Shown here piece by piece: positions 8,203 through 16,237 of a DNA stretch of 64,000 nt. A program made the translations under genes and the position numbers. Under the pieces are notes generated by a model, which searched no databases, was not told the origin of the DNA, and saw only the letters and a program-made list of their open reading frames with translations. Location of the stretch: the NCBI RefSeq assembly GCF_020177265.1, contig NZ_JAIVMC010000003.1, positions 372,001 through 436,000 on the forward strand, read 5' to 3'. How positions within the stretch are numbered: position 1 is the first letter of the stretch; each line of letters opens with the position of its first letter. This stretch comes from Pseudooceanicola marinus (GTDB lineage Bacteria; Pseudomonadota; Alphaproteobacteria; Rhodobacterales; Rhodobacteraceae).

Positions 8203-9810
8203 TCAGACCATCATCTCTTTCGTGGCCGACAGGGTGATGTCCGGGTAATCCCGGTCCACCCGGTCGATGTCCCACTGCAGGCGCGTCAGGTAGACGACGT
8301 CGCCGTCATGGTCGTAGGAAATGTGCTGCTTGTTGGCGTTGACGAACTTGTCGACCGCCAGGCGGTCCCCCTTCACCCAGCGGGCGGAGGTGAACTGCGA
8401 CGGCTCGAACCGCACCGGCAGGCCGTATTCCATCTCGATCCGGCTGCCCAGCACCTCGAACTGCAGTGCGCCCACGACACCGACGATGAAGCCGGAGCCG
8501 ATGGCGGGCTTGAAGACCTTGGCGGCGCCTTCCTCGGCAAACTGCATCAGCGCCTTTTCCAGGTGCTTGGCCTTCATCGGGTCGCCCGCGCGGACGCTTT
8601 GCAGCAGTTCCGGTGCGAACGACGGGATGCCGCTGACGCGCAGCGCCTCGCCCTCGGTCAGAGTGTCGCCGATGCGCAGCTGCCCGTGGTTCGGAATGCC
8701 GATGATGTCGCCGGCCCAGGCCTCCTCGGCCAGTTCCCGGTCGGAGGCCAGGAAGAGCACGGGGTTGGAGATCGACATTGGCTTCTTGGTGCGCACATGG
8801 GTCAGCTTCATGCCGCGTTTGAAGTGGCCCGATGCCATGCGCAGGAAGGCCACCCGGTCGCGGTGCTTGGGGTCCATGTTGGCCTGCACCTTGAAGACGA
8901 AGCCCGCGACCTTGCTTTCCTCCGGCGCGATCTGGCGCGGCTCGGCCGCCTGAACCTGCGGCTCGGGGCCATAGGTGCCGATGCCCTCCATCAGTTCCTT
9001 CACTCCGAAGGAGTTGATCGCGGAGCCGAACCAGATCGGCGTCAGCGTCCCTTCCAGCAGGGCCTGGCGGTCCAGCGGCGGCAGCAGCTCGCGCGCCATC
9101 TCGACCTCTTCGCGGAGCTTCTCCAGCAGGTCGGCGGGGATGTGTTCATCCAGCTTGGGATCGTCCAGCCCGTCGATGCGGATGGATTCCGCCACCCGGT
9201 TGCGGTCGGCGCGGTCCATCAGCTCCAGCCGGTCGTTCAGCATGTCGTAACAGCCGAGGAAATCGCGGCCCATGCCGATGGGCCAGCTGGCCGGCGTCAC
9301 GTCGATCGCCAGGTTTTCCTGGATCTCGTCGATGATGTCGAAAACCTCGCGGCTTTCGCGGTCCATCTTGTTGCAGAAGGTCAGGATCGGCAGGTCGCGC
9401 AACCGGCACACCTCGAACAGCTTCTGGGTCTGGCTTTCCACGCCCTTGGCCCCGTCGATCACCATGATCGCAGCGTCCACCGCCGTCAGGGTGCGATAGG
9501 TGTCTTCGGAGAAGTCGCTGTGGCCGGGGGTGTCCACCAGGTTGAAGCGGAATTCCTTGAAATCGAAGGACATGGCCGAGGCCGAAACGGAAATGCCCCG
9601 GTCCTTTTCCATCTGCATGAAGTCCGACCGCGTCCGCCGCGCCTCGCCCTTGGCGCGCACCTGGCCGGCCATCTGGATGGCGCCGCCGTAGAGCAGGAAC
9701 TTCTCCGTCAGGGTCGTCTTCCCGGCATCCGGGTGAGAGATGATGGCGAAGGTCCGGCGCCGGGCGATCTCGGGCGGCAATTGGGGGCGGTTGGAAGCGG
9801 TATCGAGCAT
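8203..9810 (-). CDS. prfC: Peptide chain release factor 3
   Basis: GTPase that recycles RF1/RF2 from the ribosome after peptide release. 535 residues, as in the family. G1 is ISHPDAGKTTLTEK (about residues 25-38), G3 DTPGHSDFSEDT, and G4 FCNKMDR; the RF3-specific RRRTFAIISHPDAGK opening and FKVQANMDPKHRDR are present. The start at 9810 gives the family N-terminus; the open frame continues 63 codons upstream but that stretch has no similarity. Transcribed on the minus strand ahead of the tandem glycosyltransferases. Confidence 0.97.
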   Translation of the reverse strand: MLDTASNRPQLPPEIARRRTFAIISHPDAGKTTLTEKFLLYGGAIQMAGQVRAKGEARRTRSDFMQMEKDRGISVSASAMSFDFKEFRFNLVDTPGHSDFSEDTYRTLTAVDAAIMVIDGAKGVESQTQKLFEVCRLRDLPILTFCNKMDRESREVFDIIDEIQENLAIDVTPASWPIGMGRDFLGCYDMLNDRLELMDRADRNRVAESIRIDGLDDPKLDEHIPADLLEKLREEVEMARELLPPLDRQALLEGTLTPIWFGSAINSFGVKELMEGIGTYGPEPQVQAAEPRQIAPEESKVAGFVFKVQANMDPKHRDRVAFLRMASGHFKRGMKLTHVRTKKPMSISNPVLFLASDRELAEEAWAGDIIGIPNHGQLRIGDTLTEGEALRVSGIPSFAPELLQSVRAGDPMKAKHLEKALMQFAEEGAAKVFKPAIGSGFIVGVVGALQFEVLGSRIEMEYGLPVRFEPSQFTSARWVKGDRLAVDKFVNANKQHISYDHDGDVVYLTRLQWDIDRVDRDYPDITLSATKEMMV

Positions 9811-9930
9811 GTTGCGGCGTATATCAGGGATCGGAAAAAGGGCAAGCGCGCTGCGTGGCCGTGCGGCTGGCCGCCCATGGCTGGCGGCAGCGAAAGCCGG
9901 GGAGCGTGGTGCCTGCGGCGACTGCCGCGC

Positions 9931-9960
9931 AGATGAGTATTTGCGACAAGGTGAAGACAG
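9931..9960 (+). repeat. Degenerate copy of the recurrent intergenic element
   Basis: GAGTATTTGCGACAAGGTG with GAAGACAG following. It matches the core GAGTATTT and the CAA-x-x-TGAAG tail I remember from other Rhodobacterales intergenic regions, but lacks the C-run and hairpin seen in the full copies. No plus-strand gene is nearby. Confidence 0.45.
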
Positions 9961-10062
9961 GCGCGGGCGGCCGGGGCCGCCGGCATCCGTCGGATCCAAC
10001 CGGCACGACGGAGCATCTTCTTCGGCGCCCCGGCCCGCCGGAGGCGCCCCTTCCCCCCATAC

Positions 10063-10118
10063 GTTGGCCGGAAATACTCCGGGGGAGTCTCCGGCACGGA
10101 GACGGGGGCAGCGCCCCC
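10063..10118 (-). repeat. Recurrent intergenic hairpin/GGAGTATTT module, copy 1
   Basis: Read on the minus strand: a GGGGGC-GCT-GCCCCC hairpin (10104-10118), a short GTCTCC/GGAGAC hairpin, then CCCCCGGAGTATTTCCGGCC. It begins 13 bp beyond the stop of the Hint gene. It is nearly identical in layout to the copy at 35286-35340. Confidence 0.7.
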
Positions 10119-10131
10119 ACTTCCCGGGTCG

Positions 10132-11184
10132 TCAGTGGCGCCGGTCGGTGGGCGGCGTCACCCCGCGCAACGCGTCGCGCAGCAGCTCCAGAGCATCGGG
10201 GCGATCCAGCGTCTTGGGCGCCACCTCGAACCGCAGGTGCGCCTGGTCTGCATGGCGCGGCAGGGCGTTCTTCAGCACGCGGCCCAGTTCCGGGTCCAGC
10301 TCGGGCGGCAGGGCGGCCATGGTGCGGGTGTCCAGCAACAGGGTCTCGGCGGCGATGCCCTCGGCATAGATGATCTCGTGCCGGTCGAAGAGCAGCTGAA
10401 AGTAGTCCACGAAACCGCCGTCCTGGCGATAGATCGTCTCGCCATCGACCAGGTGACGGGCGCGCACCAGCACCTCCTTGCGGCCCAGGCCCAGCCGGTC
10501 CTGGCGTTGGTAGATGAACAGCCGGTGTTCGGGGCTGACCACCAGGTCGTTGCTGTTCGACAGGGCACCGGCCTTGATGACGATGGGGGCAAACTCGCCC
10601 GTCGCGCGGTGGGTCTGGTGGCCGATCCAGCGGATCTCCTGCGGGCCGTCGTCGCGGGTCAGCACCCGGTCACCGACCTGCAGGTCCTCGATGGCGCGCT
10701 GCGCCCCCGAGGCCATGGTGATCATCGTGCCCCGGGTGAAGGAGACACAGCCCACCTCGGCGAACTTGCGCGGTGCGCCCTGGCGGTCGATGCCGACCAG
10801 CCGGTAGTCGTGGCGCGGTATCAGCGGCGCCAGGGGGAGGGCGTAAACCTCGTCCACGTCGCCCTCGTCATCCACCGCGACCAGCACCAGCACCTCGGTC
10901 GTCTCGCCGTCCGGGGACATGAAAATCAGACAGCTGTCGAGGTGCAGCGCCTGGCCCGCCGCGCCGGTGGGCGAGCCGGCTGCCACCTGCATGGCGCCAT
11001 CGGCCCGCATCTCCACCATCATCCGGGCCTGCAGGGCGCGGCCATCGAACCAGTAGATGTCATCCGGCACCAGGTCGTCGGCAAAGGACAGGGCATCGCC
11101 CTCGTTGACGCCATGGACGACTTCGAGCGCGGCGGATAGAAACACCGGGATGGCGGTAGCCGGTTGGCTGGGCAGGTTGGTCAT
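10132..11184 (-). CDS. Hint (Hedgehog/intein) domain protein
   Basis: 350 residues. From about residue 161 it carries a Hint_2-type domain: the nucleophile position in GCVSFTRGTMITM, then IEDLQVGDRVLTRDDGPQEIRWIGHQ, PIVIKAGAL and NDLVVSPEHRLFI. Such domains in Rhodobacterales are typically in secreted or surface proteins of unknown role; whether this one self-cleaves is unknown. The N-terminal 160 residues have no signal peptide I can see and no recognised domain. It is flanked downstream by the recurrent module at 10063-10118 and upstream (11185-11334) by a short region shared with the divergent SDR gene. Confidence 0.82.
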   Translation of the reverse strand: MTNLPSQPATAIPVFLSAALEVVHGVNEGDALSFADDLVPDDIYWFDGRALQARMMVEMRADGAMQVAAGSPTGAAGQALHLDSCLIFMSPDGETTEVLVLVAVDDEGDVDEVYALPLAPLIPRHDYRLVGIDRQGAPRKFAEVGCVSFTRGTMITMASGAQRAIEDLQVGDRVLTRDDGPQEIRWIGHQTHRATGEFAPIVIKAGALSNSNDLVVSPEHRLFIYQRQDRLGLGRKEVLVRARHLVDGETIYRQDGGFVDYFQLLFDRHEIIYAEGIAAETLLLDTRTMAALPPELDPELGRVLKNALPRHADQAHLRFEVAPKTLDRPDALELLRDALRGVTPPTDRRH

Positions 11185-11334
11185 GGCGTTCAGGTTACCT
11201 CCGGTCTCGGTCCTGCCGAAAGGCCTAAGCGGCGATTGTGGCGGGATACGGGCGAGTAACGGATCATTTCGCGGAAAGTTTCCAGTTGGTTAACCGCAAT
11301 TGGGTCGGCTGCCGCAGCACAGGAGGACGACGAC

Positions 11335-12114
11335 ATGGATCTGGGAATCAAGGGAAAACGCGCGTTGGTCACCGCCTCGTCCAAGGGCCTGGGGCGCGGT
11401 TGCGCCCTGGCGCTGGCCGAGGCGGGCGTGGATCTGGTGCTGAACGCGCGCGGCGCCGAGGCGCTGGAGGCGACGGCGGAGGAGATCCGCACCTCCTACG
11501 GGGTCGAGGTCACGGCGGTGGCCGCCGACATCGTCAGCGAAGCGGGCCGCGCCCAGGTGCTGGAAGCCGCGGGTCAGGTGGACATCCTGGTGACCAACGC
11601 CGGCGGCCCGCCCCCCGGCATGTGGACCGACTGGGAGCGTGAGGATTTCATCAAGGCGCTGGATGCCAACATGCTGACGCCGATCGCGCTGATGAAGGCA
11701 CAGCTGCCCGGCATGATCGACCAGGGCTGGGGCCGGGTGGTCAATATCACCTCGCAATCGGTGAAATCCCCGATCGGCGTGCTGGGCCTGTCGAACTCGG
11801 CCCGCGCCGGCCTGACCGGCTATGTCGCCGGCACCGCGCGTCAGGTGGCGCCGCATGGCGTGGTCATCAACAACCTGCTGCCCGGCATCCATGACACCGA
11901 CCGCGCGGCTTCGCTGGACGGCGCGGTGGTGAAACAGCAGGGCATCACCATGGAAGAGGCCCGCGAGGCCCGCATGGCGAACATCCCGGCGCATGCCTAT
12001 GGCACGGCCGAGGCCTTCGGCCAGACCTGCGCCTTCATGTGCTCCGCCCATGCGGCCTTCATGATCGGGCAGAACGTGCTGCTGGACGGCGGCGCCTTCA
12101 ACTCGACCTTCTGA
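11335..12114 (+). CDS. SDR family oxidoreductase lacking the canonical YxxxK
   Basis: 259 residues with a Rossmann fold. The nucleotide loop is TASSKGLGRG (residues 13-22), the NAG motif appears as TNAGGPPP, and the active-site serine is in VNITSQS. The usual Tyr-x-x-x-Lys is replaced by GLSNSARAG, so neither the Tyr nor the Lys is present. A subgroup of 3-oxoacyl-ACP reductase-like SDRs (BKR_like_SDR_like in CDD, from memory) shares this imperfect tetrad. Catalysis and substrate are therefore uncertain. A GGAGGA ribosome site precedes the start (11325-11330). The gene appears to be transcribed alone or with the ABC ATPase 118 bp downstream. Confidence 0.88.
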   Translation: MDLGIKGKRALVTASSKGLGRGCALALAEAGVDLVLNARGAEALEATAEEIRTSYGVEVTAVAADIVSEAGRAQVLEAAGQVDILVTNAGGPPPGMWTDWEREDFIKALDANMLTPIALMKAQLPGMIDQGWGRVVNITSQSVKSPIGVLGLSNSARAGLTGYVAGTARQVAPHGVVINNLLPGIHDTDRAASLDGAVVKQQGITMEEAREARMANIPAHAYGTAEAFGQTCAFMCSAHAAFMIGQNVLLDGGAFNSTF

Positions 12115-12149
12115 GGTCTGAGGCGATCTGCCCCGCCTTGCGCGGGCCA

Positions 12150-12186
12150 GCCCGTCCCGCCCGCGATTGCGCGGGCCGGGGCGGGC
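12150..12186 (+). terminator. Strong G/C hairpin after the SDR gene
   Basis: A roughly 16-bp imperfect stem, GCCCGTCCCGCCCGCG against CGCGGGCCGGGGCGGGC, with a short loop. There is no T-run after it, so it could terminate transcription inefficiently or simply insulate the downstream ATPase gene. Confidence 0.4.
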
Positions 12187-12232
12187 TGCTATTGGGGCGG
12201 AACCTGACGTAATCCATCGGAAAAGAGCCAAA

Positions 12233-13324
12233 GTGCCCGAGCAGCAGACCCCGCGCCTGGAGATCCGCAACCTCTGCCGGTCCTACGACGGGCGCGCGGT
12301 GGTGCAGGATGTCTCGCTGTCGGTAATGCCGGGGCAGGTGACCTGCCTGCTGGGGCCATCTGGCTGCGGCAAGTCCACCACGCTGCGGATGATCGCCGGT
12401 GTCGAGATGCAGGACAGCGGCACCATCCATGTGGACGGCAGCCTGATCTGCGACACGCAGTTCCGTATCCCGCCCGAACGGCGCCGGATCGGCCTGATGT
12501 TCCAGGATTTCGCCCTGTTTCCCCATCTGACCGTAGCGCAGAACGTCGCCTTCGGCCTCGACGGCGGCAAGGCCGAACAGCGCGCCCGTGTGGAGGAGCT
12601 GCTGACCCGTGTCGACCTGATGCGCCACATCGACAGCTACCCGCACCACCTGTCGGGCGGCGAACAGCAGCGGGTGGCCCTGGCCCGGGCTCTGGCGCCG
12701 AAGCCGCGCGTGATGCTGATGGACGAACCCTTCTCCGGTCTCGACAACCGGCTGCGGGACGAGATTCGGGACGAGACGCTGGACGTGCTGAAGGAAGAAG
12801 GCGCCGCCGTCCTGCTGGTCACCCATGAGCCGGACGAGGCGATGCGCATGGCCGATGAGATCGCGCTGATGCGCGGGGGGCGGATCGTGCAGCAGGGCGC
12901 GCCCTACAACATCTACAACGCTCCGCGCGACAAGGCGGCGGTAGCTTTCTTCAGTGACATCAATGTCATACGGGGCACTGTTCAGGGGGCGTTGACGGAA
13001 ACGCCCTTCGGTCGCTTCCTGGCGCCGGGCCAGCCCGATGGCGCCGAGGTGGAGATCGTGATCCGCCCGCAGCACCTGCGCATCGATTTCGACCGCAGCG
13101 GCCAGGGACCTCTGCCCACGGCGGAACATGGCACCCCGGCGCGCGGCGTCGTGCAGCGTGCCCGATTCATGGGCAACGAATCCCTGGTGGAATTCCGCAT
13201 GGATCACGACGGTTCGGTGCTGAAGGCCACGGTGCCCAATGTCTTCCTGCCCAAACCGGGCAAGGCGCTGTGGCTGACGATCCGCCGCGACCGCTGCTTC
13301 GTCTTTCCCGCGGGGCAGGGCTAG
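12233..13324 (+). CDS. ABC transporter ATP-binding protein, FbpC/PotA-type with TOBE domain
   Basis: 363-residue nucleotide-binding subunit of the CUT1/FbpC/PotA group. Walker A is GPSGCGKSTT (about residues 43-52), the Q-loop FQDFALFPHLT, the signature LSGGEQQRVALARAL, Walker B VMLMDEPFSGLD and the H-loop VTHEPDEA. The C-terminal 120 residues are a TOBE-like domain (IVIRPQHLRIDF...). I chose the GTG at 12233 because similarity begins a few residues after it; an in-frame ATG at 12167 adds residues that fall in the upstream hairpin. No permease or binding protein is adjacent, so its partner is elsewhere; ferric iron or polyamine uptake are only guesses from the family. Confidence 0.9.
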   Translation: MPEQQTPRLEIRNLCRSYDGRAVVQDVSLSVMPGQVTCLLGPSGCGKSTTLRMIAGVEMQDSGTIHVDGSLICDTQFRIPPERRRIGLMFQDFALFPHLTVAQNVAFGLDGGKAEQRARVEELLTRVDLMRHIDSYPHHLSGGEQQRVALARALAPKPRVMLMDEPFSGLDNRLRDEIRDETLDVLKEEGAAVLLVTHEPDEAMRMADEIALMRGGRIVQQGAPYNIYNAPRDKAAVAFFSDINVIRGTVQGALTETPFGRFLAPGQPDGAEVEIVIRPQHLRIDFDRSGQGPLPTAEHGTPARGVVQRARFMGNESLVEFRMDHDGSVLKATVPNVFLPKPGKALWLTIRRDRCFVFPAGQG

Positions 13325-13480
13325 GGCCTCCGCCGCCCCCAAGGCATATGGCGCGCGAAAACGCACGCTGGCTCAAAAATCCGGGTGGGGCGTGCATTGG
13401 TTCTTTCAACCCGCCGCGCGAGATATTAGATAGTCTACCACCAAGGAGGCGAGGCCTCCGATCCAGGGGAGAGCTGCAAA

Positions 13481-13696
13481 ATGCTGAACAACATCGGTCC
13501 CATGGGCCTTCTGCTCATCGCCGTCGTGGTGCTGGTCCTCTTCGGACGTGGCAAGATTTCCTCGCTCATGGGCGAAGTCGGCAAGGGCATCACCGCCTTC
13601 AAGAAGGGCGTGAGCGACAGCACCGAAGAGCTCGAAGAGCAGAAGTCGACCGAGGCGCGCGACGTGACGCCGGAAGAAACCAAGGACAAGGCCTGA
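13481..13696 (+). CDS. tatA: Sec-independent protein translocase subunit TatA
   Basis: 71 residues: one N-terminal membrane segment (about residues 3-21, [18 protein letters not shown]) followed by the FGRGK hinge and an amphipathic helix [16 protein letters not shown], then a short acidic tail. TatA forms the translocation pore for folded twin-arginine proteins in the inner membrane. It is preceded by an AT-rich stretch (GATATTAGATAGTCTACC, 13420-13438) in a 156-bp gap, a plausible promoter region, and is followed after 7 bp by tatB. A likely client in this window is the RRDFLK-tagged flavoprotein at 44219. Confidence 0.95.
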   Translation: MLNNIGPMGLLLIAVVVLVLFGRGKISSLMGEVGKGITAFKKGVSDSTEELEEQKSTEARDVTPEETKDKA

Positions 13697-13703
13697 TCAC
13701 GGC

Positions 13704-14357
13704 ATGTTCGGAATGGGCGGCACGGAGATCCTGCTGGTCGGGATCGTAGCCTTGATCGTGGTCGGACCGAAGGAATTGCCGGGGCTGTTTCGCTCCGTCG
13801 GGCAGTTCGTCGGCAAGGCCCGGGGCATGGCGCGTGAGTTTTCGCGCGCCATGGAAGATGCGGCCGACCAGTCGGGCATGAAGGACGCCACCGACAGCCT
13901 GAAAGGTGCCAGCAACAGCCTGAAGGGCCTGTCGAATCCGAAGAAATACGGGCTCGACAAGGTGAAACAGGCGGCCAACCCGTTGAAGTGGGAAGAGGGC
14001 AGCGAAACCGCCAAGCTGGCGGCGGAGCGGGCCGAGGCCGCCAAGAAGATCCACGAGTCCACAGCAAAGGCCGCGCAGACGCGCCTGGACGCCGAGGCCG
14101 CCGCCGCGAGCGAGACCGCCAAGACGACCACCGGTCAGGGACTGGCCGTGCCGGAGCTGCCCAAGGCCCCCGTGCCTGCGCCCAAGGCGCTGCGCATCGA
14201 CCCGGAGCCCGCCGCGCCCGCCCAGGCCGACGGCCTGCGCCAGACCGCCGGTCAACGGGCCGCAGGGGCCGCGCGCAAGCCCGTTCCCGCGCAGCCGCGC
14301 CGCAATCAGAAGGCCGGTGTCGCCGCCGCCCGCCGCCGCCCCGTCCGCAAGGGCTGA
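13704..14357 (+). CDS. tatB: Sec-independent protein translocase subunit TatB
   Basis: 217 residues: a short periplasmic start [10 protein letters not shown], one membrane helix with the TatB-type [15 protein letters not shown] turn, the amphipathic helix [16 protein letters not shown], and a long Ala/Lys/Pro-rich tail of about 130 residues that is poorly conserved in the family. TatB sits with TatC in the signal-peptide receptor complex. It lies between tatA (7-bp gap) and tatC (25-bp gap), clearly one operon. Confidence 0.94.
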   Translation: MFGMGGTEILLVGIVALIVVGPKELPGLFRSVGQFVGKARGMAREFSRAMEDAADQSGMKDATDSLKGASNSLKGLSNPKKYGLDKVKQAANPLKWEEGSETAKLAAERAEAAKKIHESTAKAAQTRLDAEAAAASETAKTTTGQGLAVPELPKAPVPAPKALRIDPEPAAPAQADGLRQTAGQRAAGAARKPVPAQPRRNQKAGVAAARRRPVRKG

Positions 14358-14382
14358 GGCGCATTGACGAGGAACCCCATCC

Positions 14383-15297
14383 ATGGCTGACCAGATCGAG
14401 CAGGACGAGCTTGAAGACAGCTCCGCGCCGCTGATCGAACACCTGGCGGAGCTGCGCACGCGGCTGATCCGCTGCGTGCTGGCCTTTGTCGTGGCCATGG
14501 TGCTGTGCTTCTCCATCGGGGGGCAGCTTCTGGATTTCCTGCTGGTGCCGATCGAGAAGACGATGCGCGCGCTCGGCAACCCGAACCCGGTGATGCAGTA
14601 CACCGCGCCGCAGGAATACTTCTTCACCCTGGTGCGGATCTCGATGGTGGGTGGCCTCGTGCTGGCCTTCCCGATCATCGGTCACCAGATGTGGCGCTTC
14701 GTGGCGCCCGGTCTCTACAAGAACGAGAAATCGGCTTTCCTGCCCTTCCTCATCGCCTCGCCGGTGCTGTTCCTGATGGGCGCGGCCTTCGCGCAGTATG
14801 TCGTGGTGCCGATGGCGATGGCCTTCTTCCTGGGCTTCGCCGACGTGCCGTCGCTGGTCGCTGCGCTGGCCTCCGGGGCGGGGGACCTGGGCGAGGCGGT
14901 GGAAAGCACCGGCATCGACATCGTGTTCAACGGCAAGGTCAACGAAAGCCTCGACATCACGCTGAAGATGATCGTGGCCTTCGGGCTCTGCTTCCAGCTG
15001 CCCGTGCTGCTGACCCTGATGGGCAAGGCCGGCCTGGTCAGCGCCGAGGGCCTGAAGGACGTGCGCAAATACGCCATCGTCGGCATCCTGGTGCTCGCCG
15101 CCCTGGTGACGCCCCCCGATGTGGTGACGCAGGTCGTCCTCTTCGTCGTGGTCTATGGCCTCTACGAGATCTCCATCTGGCTGGTCCAGCGGGTCGAGAA
15201 GAAGCGCGAGGCCTATCTGAAGGCCGAGGGGCTGTGGGATGAGGACATCCACGGCAAGGGCGCGGATGACGACGACGAGGTCGAAGAGACCAAGTAA
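14383..15297 (+). CDS. tatC: Sec-independent protein translocase subunit TatC
   Basis: 304 residues with six hydrophobic segments. Family signatures are PLIEHLAELRTRLIR at the cytoplasmic N-terminus (receptor surface for the twin-arginine peptide), APQEYFFTLVRIS, FVAPGLYKNEK, and FQLPVLLTLMGKAGLV. The acidic C-terminal tail (DDDDEVEETK) extends beyond the last helix. TatC recognises the twin-arginine motif in the inner membrane. Co-transcribed with tatA and tatB, and probably with the ATPase gene that starts 17 bp downstream. Confidence 0.96.
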   Translation: MADQIEQDELEDSSAPLIEHLAELRTRLIRCVLAFVVAMVLCFSIGGQLLDFLLVPIEKTMRALGNPNPVMQYTAPQEYFFTLVRISMVGGLVLAFPIIGHQMWRFVAPGLYKNEKSAFLPFLIASPVLFLMGAAFAQYVVVPMAMAFFLGFADVPSLVAALASGAGDLGEAVESTGIDIVFNGKVNESLDITLKMIVAFGLCFQLPVLLTLMGKAGLVSAEGLKDVRKYAIVGILVLAALVTPPDVVTQVVLFVVVYGLYEISIWLVQRVEKKREAYLKAEGLWDEDIHGKGADDDDEVEETK

Positions 15298-15314
15298 ACG
15301 GTCGAGGGGGACGC

Positions 15315-16154
15315 ATGAGCGAGGATCTGACGCGCATTGCCGCGGCGCTGGAACGCATGGCGCCCGCGCCGTTGGAGGCCCCCGATCTCGACAGTGCCGA
15401 TGCCTTCGTCTGGCACACCGCGCCGGAACGGTTGGAACCCATTGCGCAAGTGTCCCGCGTGGACCTGTCGCTGCTTTTGGGCATCAACCGGTCGCGTGAC
15501 ACCCTGCTGGCCAACACCCTGCAATTCGCCCGTGGTTATGGCGCCAACAACGCGCTTCTCTGGGGCGCGCGCGGGATGGGAAAATCGTCGCTGGTGAAGG
15601 CGGTCCATGCCGAGGTGCTGCGCCAGGGCCTGGACCTGAAGATCATCGAGCTGCAACGCGAGGATCTGCCCTCGGTCAGTCGCCTGCTGTCGCTTCTGGC
15701 GGGCAGCGATCATCGTTTCCTGCTGTTCTGCGACGACCTGTCGTTTTCCCATGACGACCAGCATTACAAGTCGCTGAAGGCCGTGCTGGATGGCGGCATC
15801 GCCGGGCGCCCCGAGAACGTGCTGTTCTACGCCACCTCCAACCGCCGCCACCTGATGCCCCGCGACATGATCGAGAATGAACGCAGCTCGGCCATCAACC
15901 CGGGCGAGGCGGTCGAGGAAAAGGTCTCGCTGTCGGACCGGTTCGGCCTCTGGCTGGGCTTCCATCCCTGCGACCAGGACGAATACCTGGCGATGATCGA
16001 CGGCTATTGCGCGGCCCACGGGCTGACCGTCGACCCGGACAGGCTGCGCGCCGAGGCAATCGAATGGCAGGCGACGCGCGGCGGGCGCTCGGGCCGGGTG
16101 GCCTGGCAGTTCTTCCTCGACCTGGCGGGGCGGCACGGCGTCGCGGTGCGCTGA
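15315..16154 (+). CDS. DUF815-family AAA-type ATPase
   Basis: 279 residues. Walker A is WGARGMGKSSLVKA (about residues 85-98) and Walker B LLFCDDLSF (about 136-144), with YATSNRRHLMP as the sensor-like strand and SLSDRFGLWLGF near the end. These are hallmarks of the DUF815 family of uncharacterised P-loop ATPases. It begins 17 bp after tatC and is likely the last gene of that operon. I infer no link to Tat function beyond co-transcription, since the family also occurs beside surE/pcm/secD genes in related genomes (from memory). Confidence 0.9.
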   Translation: MSEDLTRIAAALERMAPAPLEAPDLDSADAFVWHTAPERLEPIAQVSRVDLSLLLGINRSRDTLLANTLQFARGYGANNALLWGARGMGKSSLVKAVHAEVLRQGLDLKIIELQREDLPSVSRLLSLLAGSDHRFLLFCDDLSFSHDDQHYKSLKAVLDGGIAGRPENVLFYATSNRRHLMPRDMIENERSSAINPGEAVEEKVSLSDRFGLWLGFHPCDQDEYLAMIDGYCAAHGLTVDPDRLRAEAIEWQATRGGRSGRVAWQFFLDLAGRHGVAVR

Positions 16155-16237
16155 GACCCCTGGACAGTTGACGCAGGGCAGGGCGCGCGGCACCCTTCCC
16201 CCGACTGCCCCGTATGGGGCCGGACCCGGGGGATCCC

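Larger units (their letters stand above)
9811..10131. other. Intergenic region between prfC and the Hint protein gene
   Basis: 321 bp without a credible gene. It holds two copies of the recurrent GAGTATTT intergenic element facing each other: a degenerate plus-strand copy near 9935 and a full minus-strand copy at 10063-10118. Because both flanking genes are on the minus strand, the prfC promoter must also lie here; I cannot place its -35/-10 with confidence. Confidence 0.6.

Noticed and set aside
5950-9936. A plus-strand open frame of 1328 codons opposite the glycosyltransferases and prfC
   Set aside because: G/C-rich DNA gives long antisense frames; the translated protein has no motifs and the minus-strand genes are well supported by family signatures.
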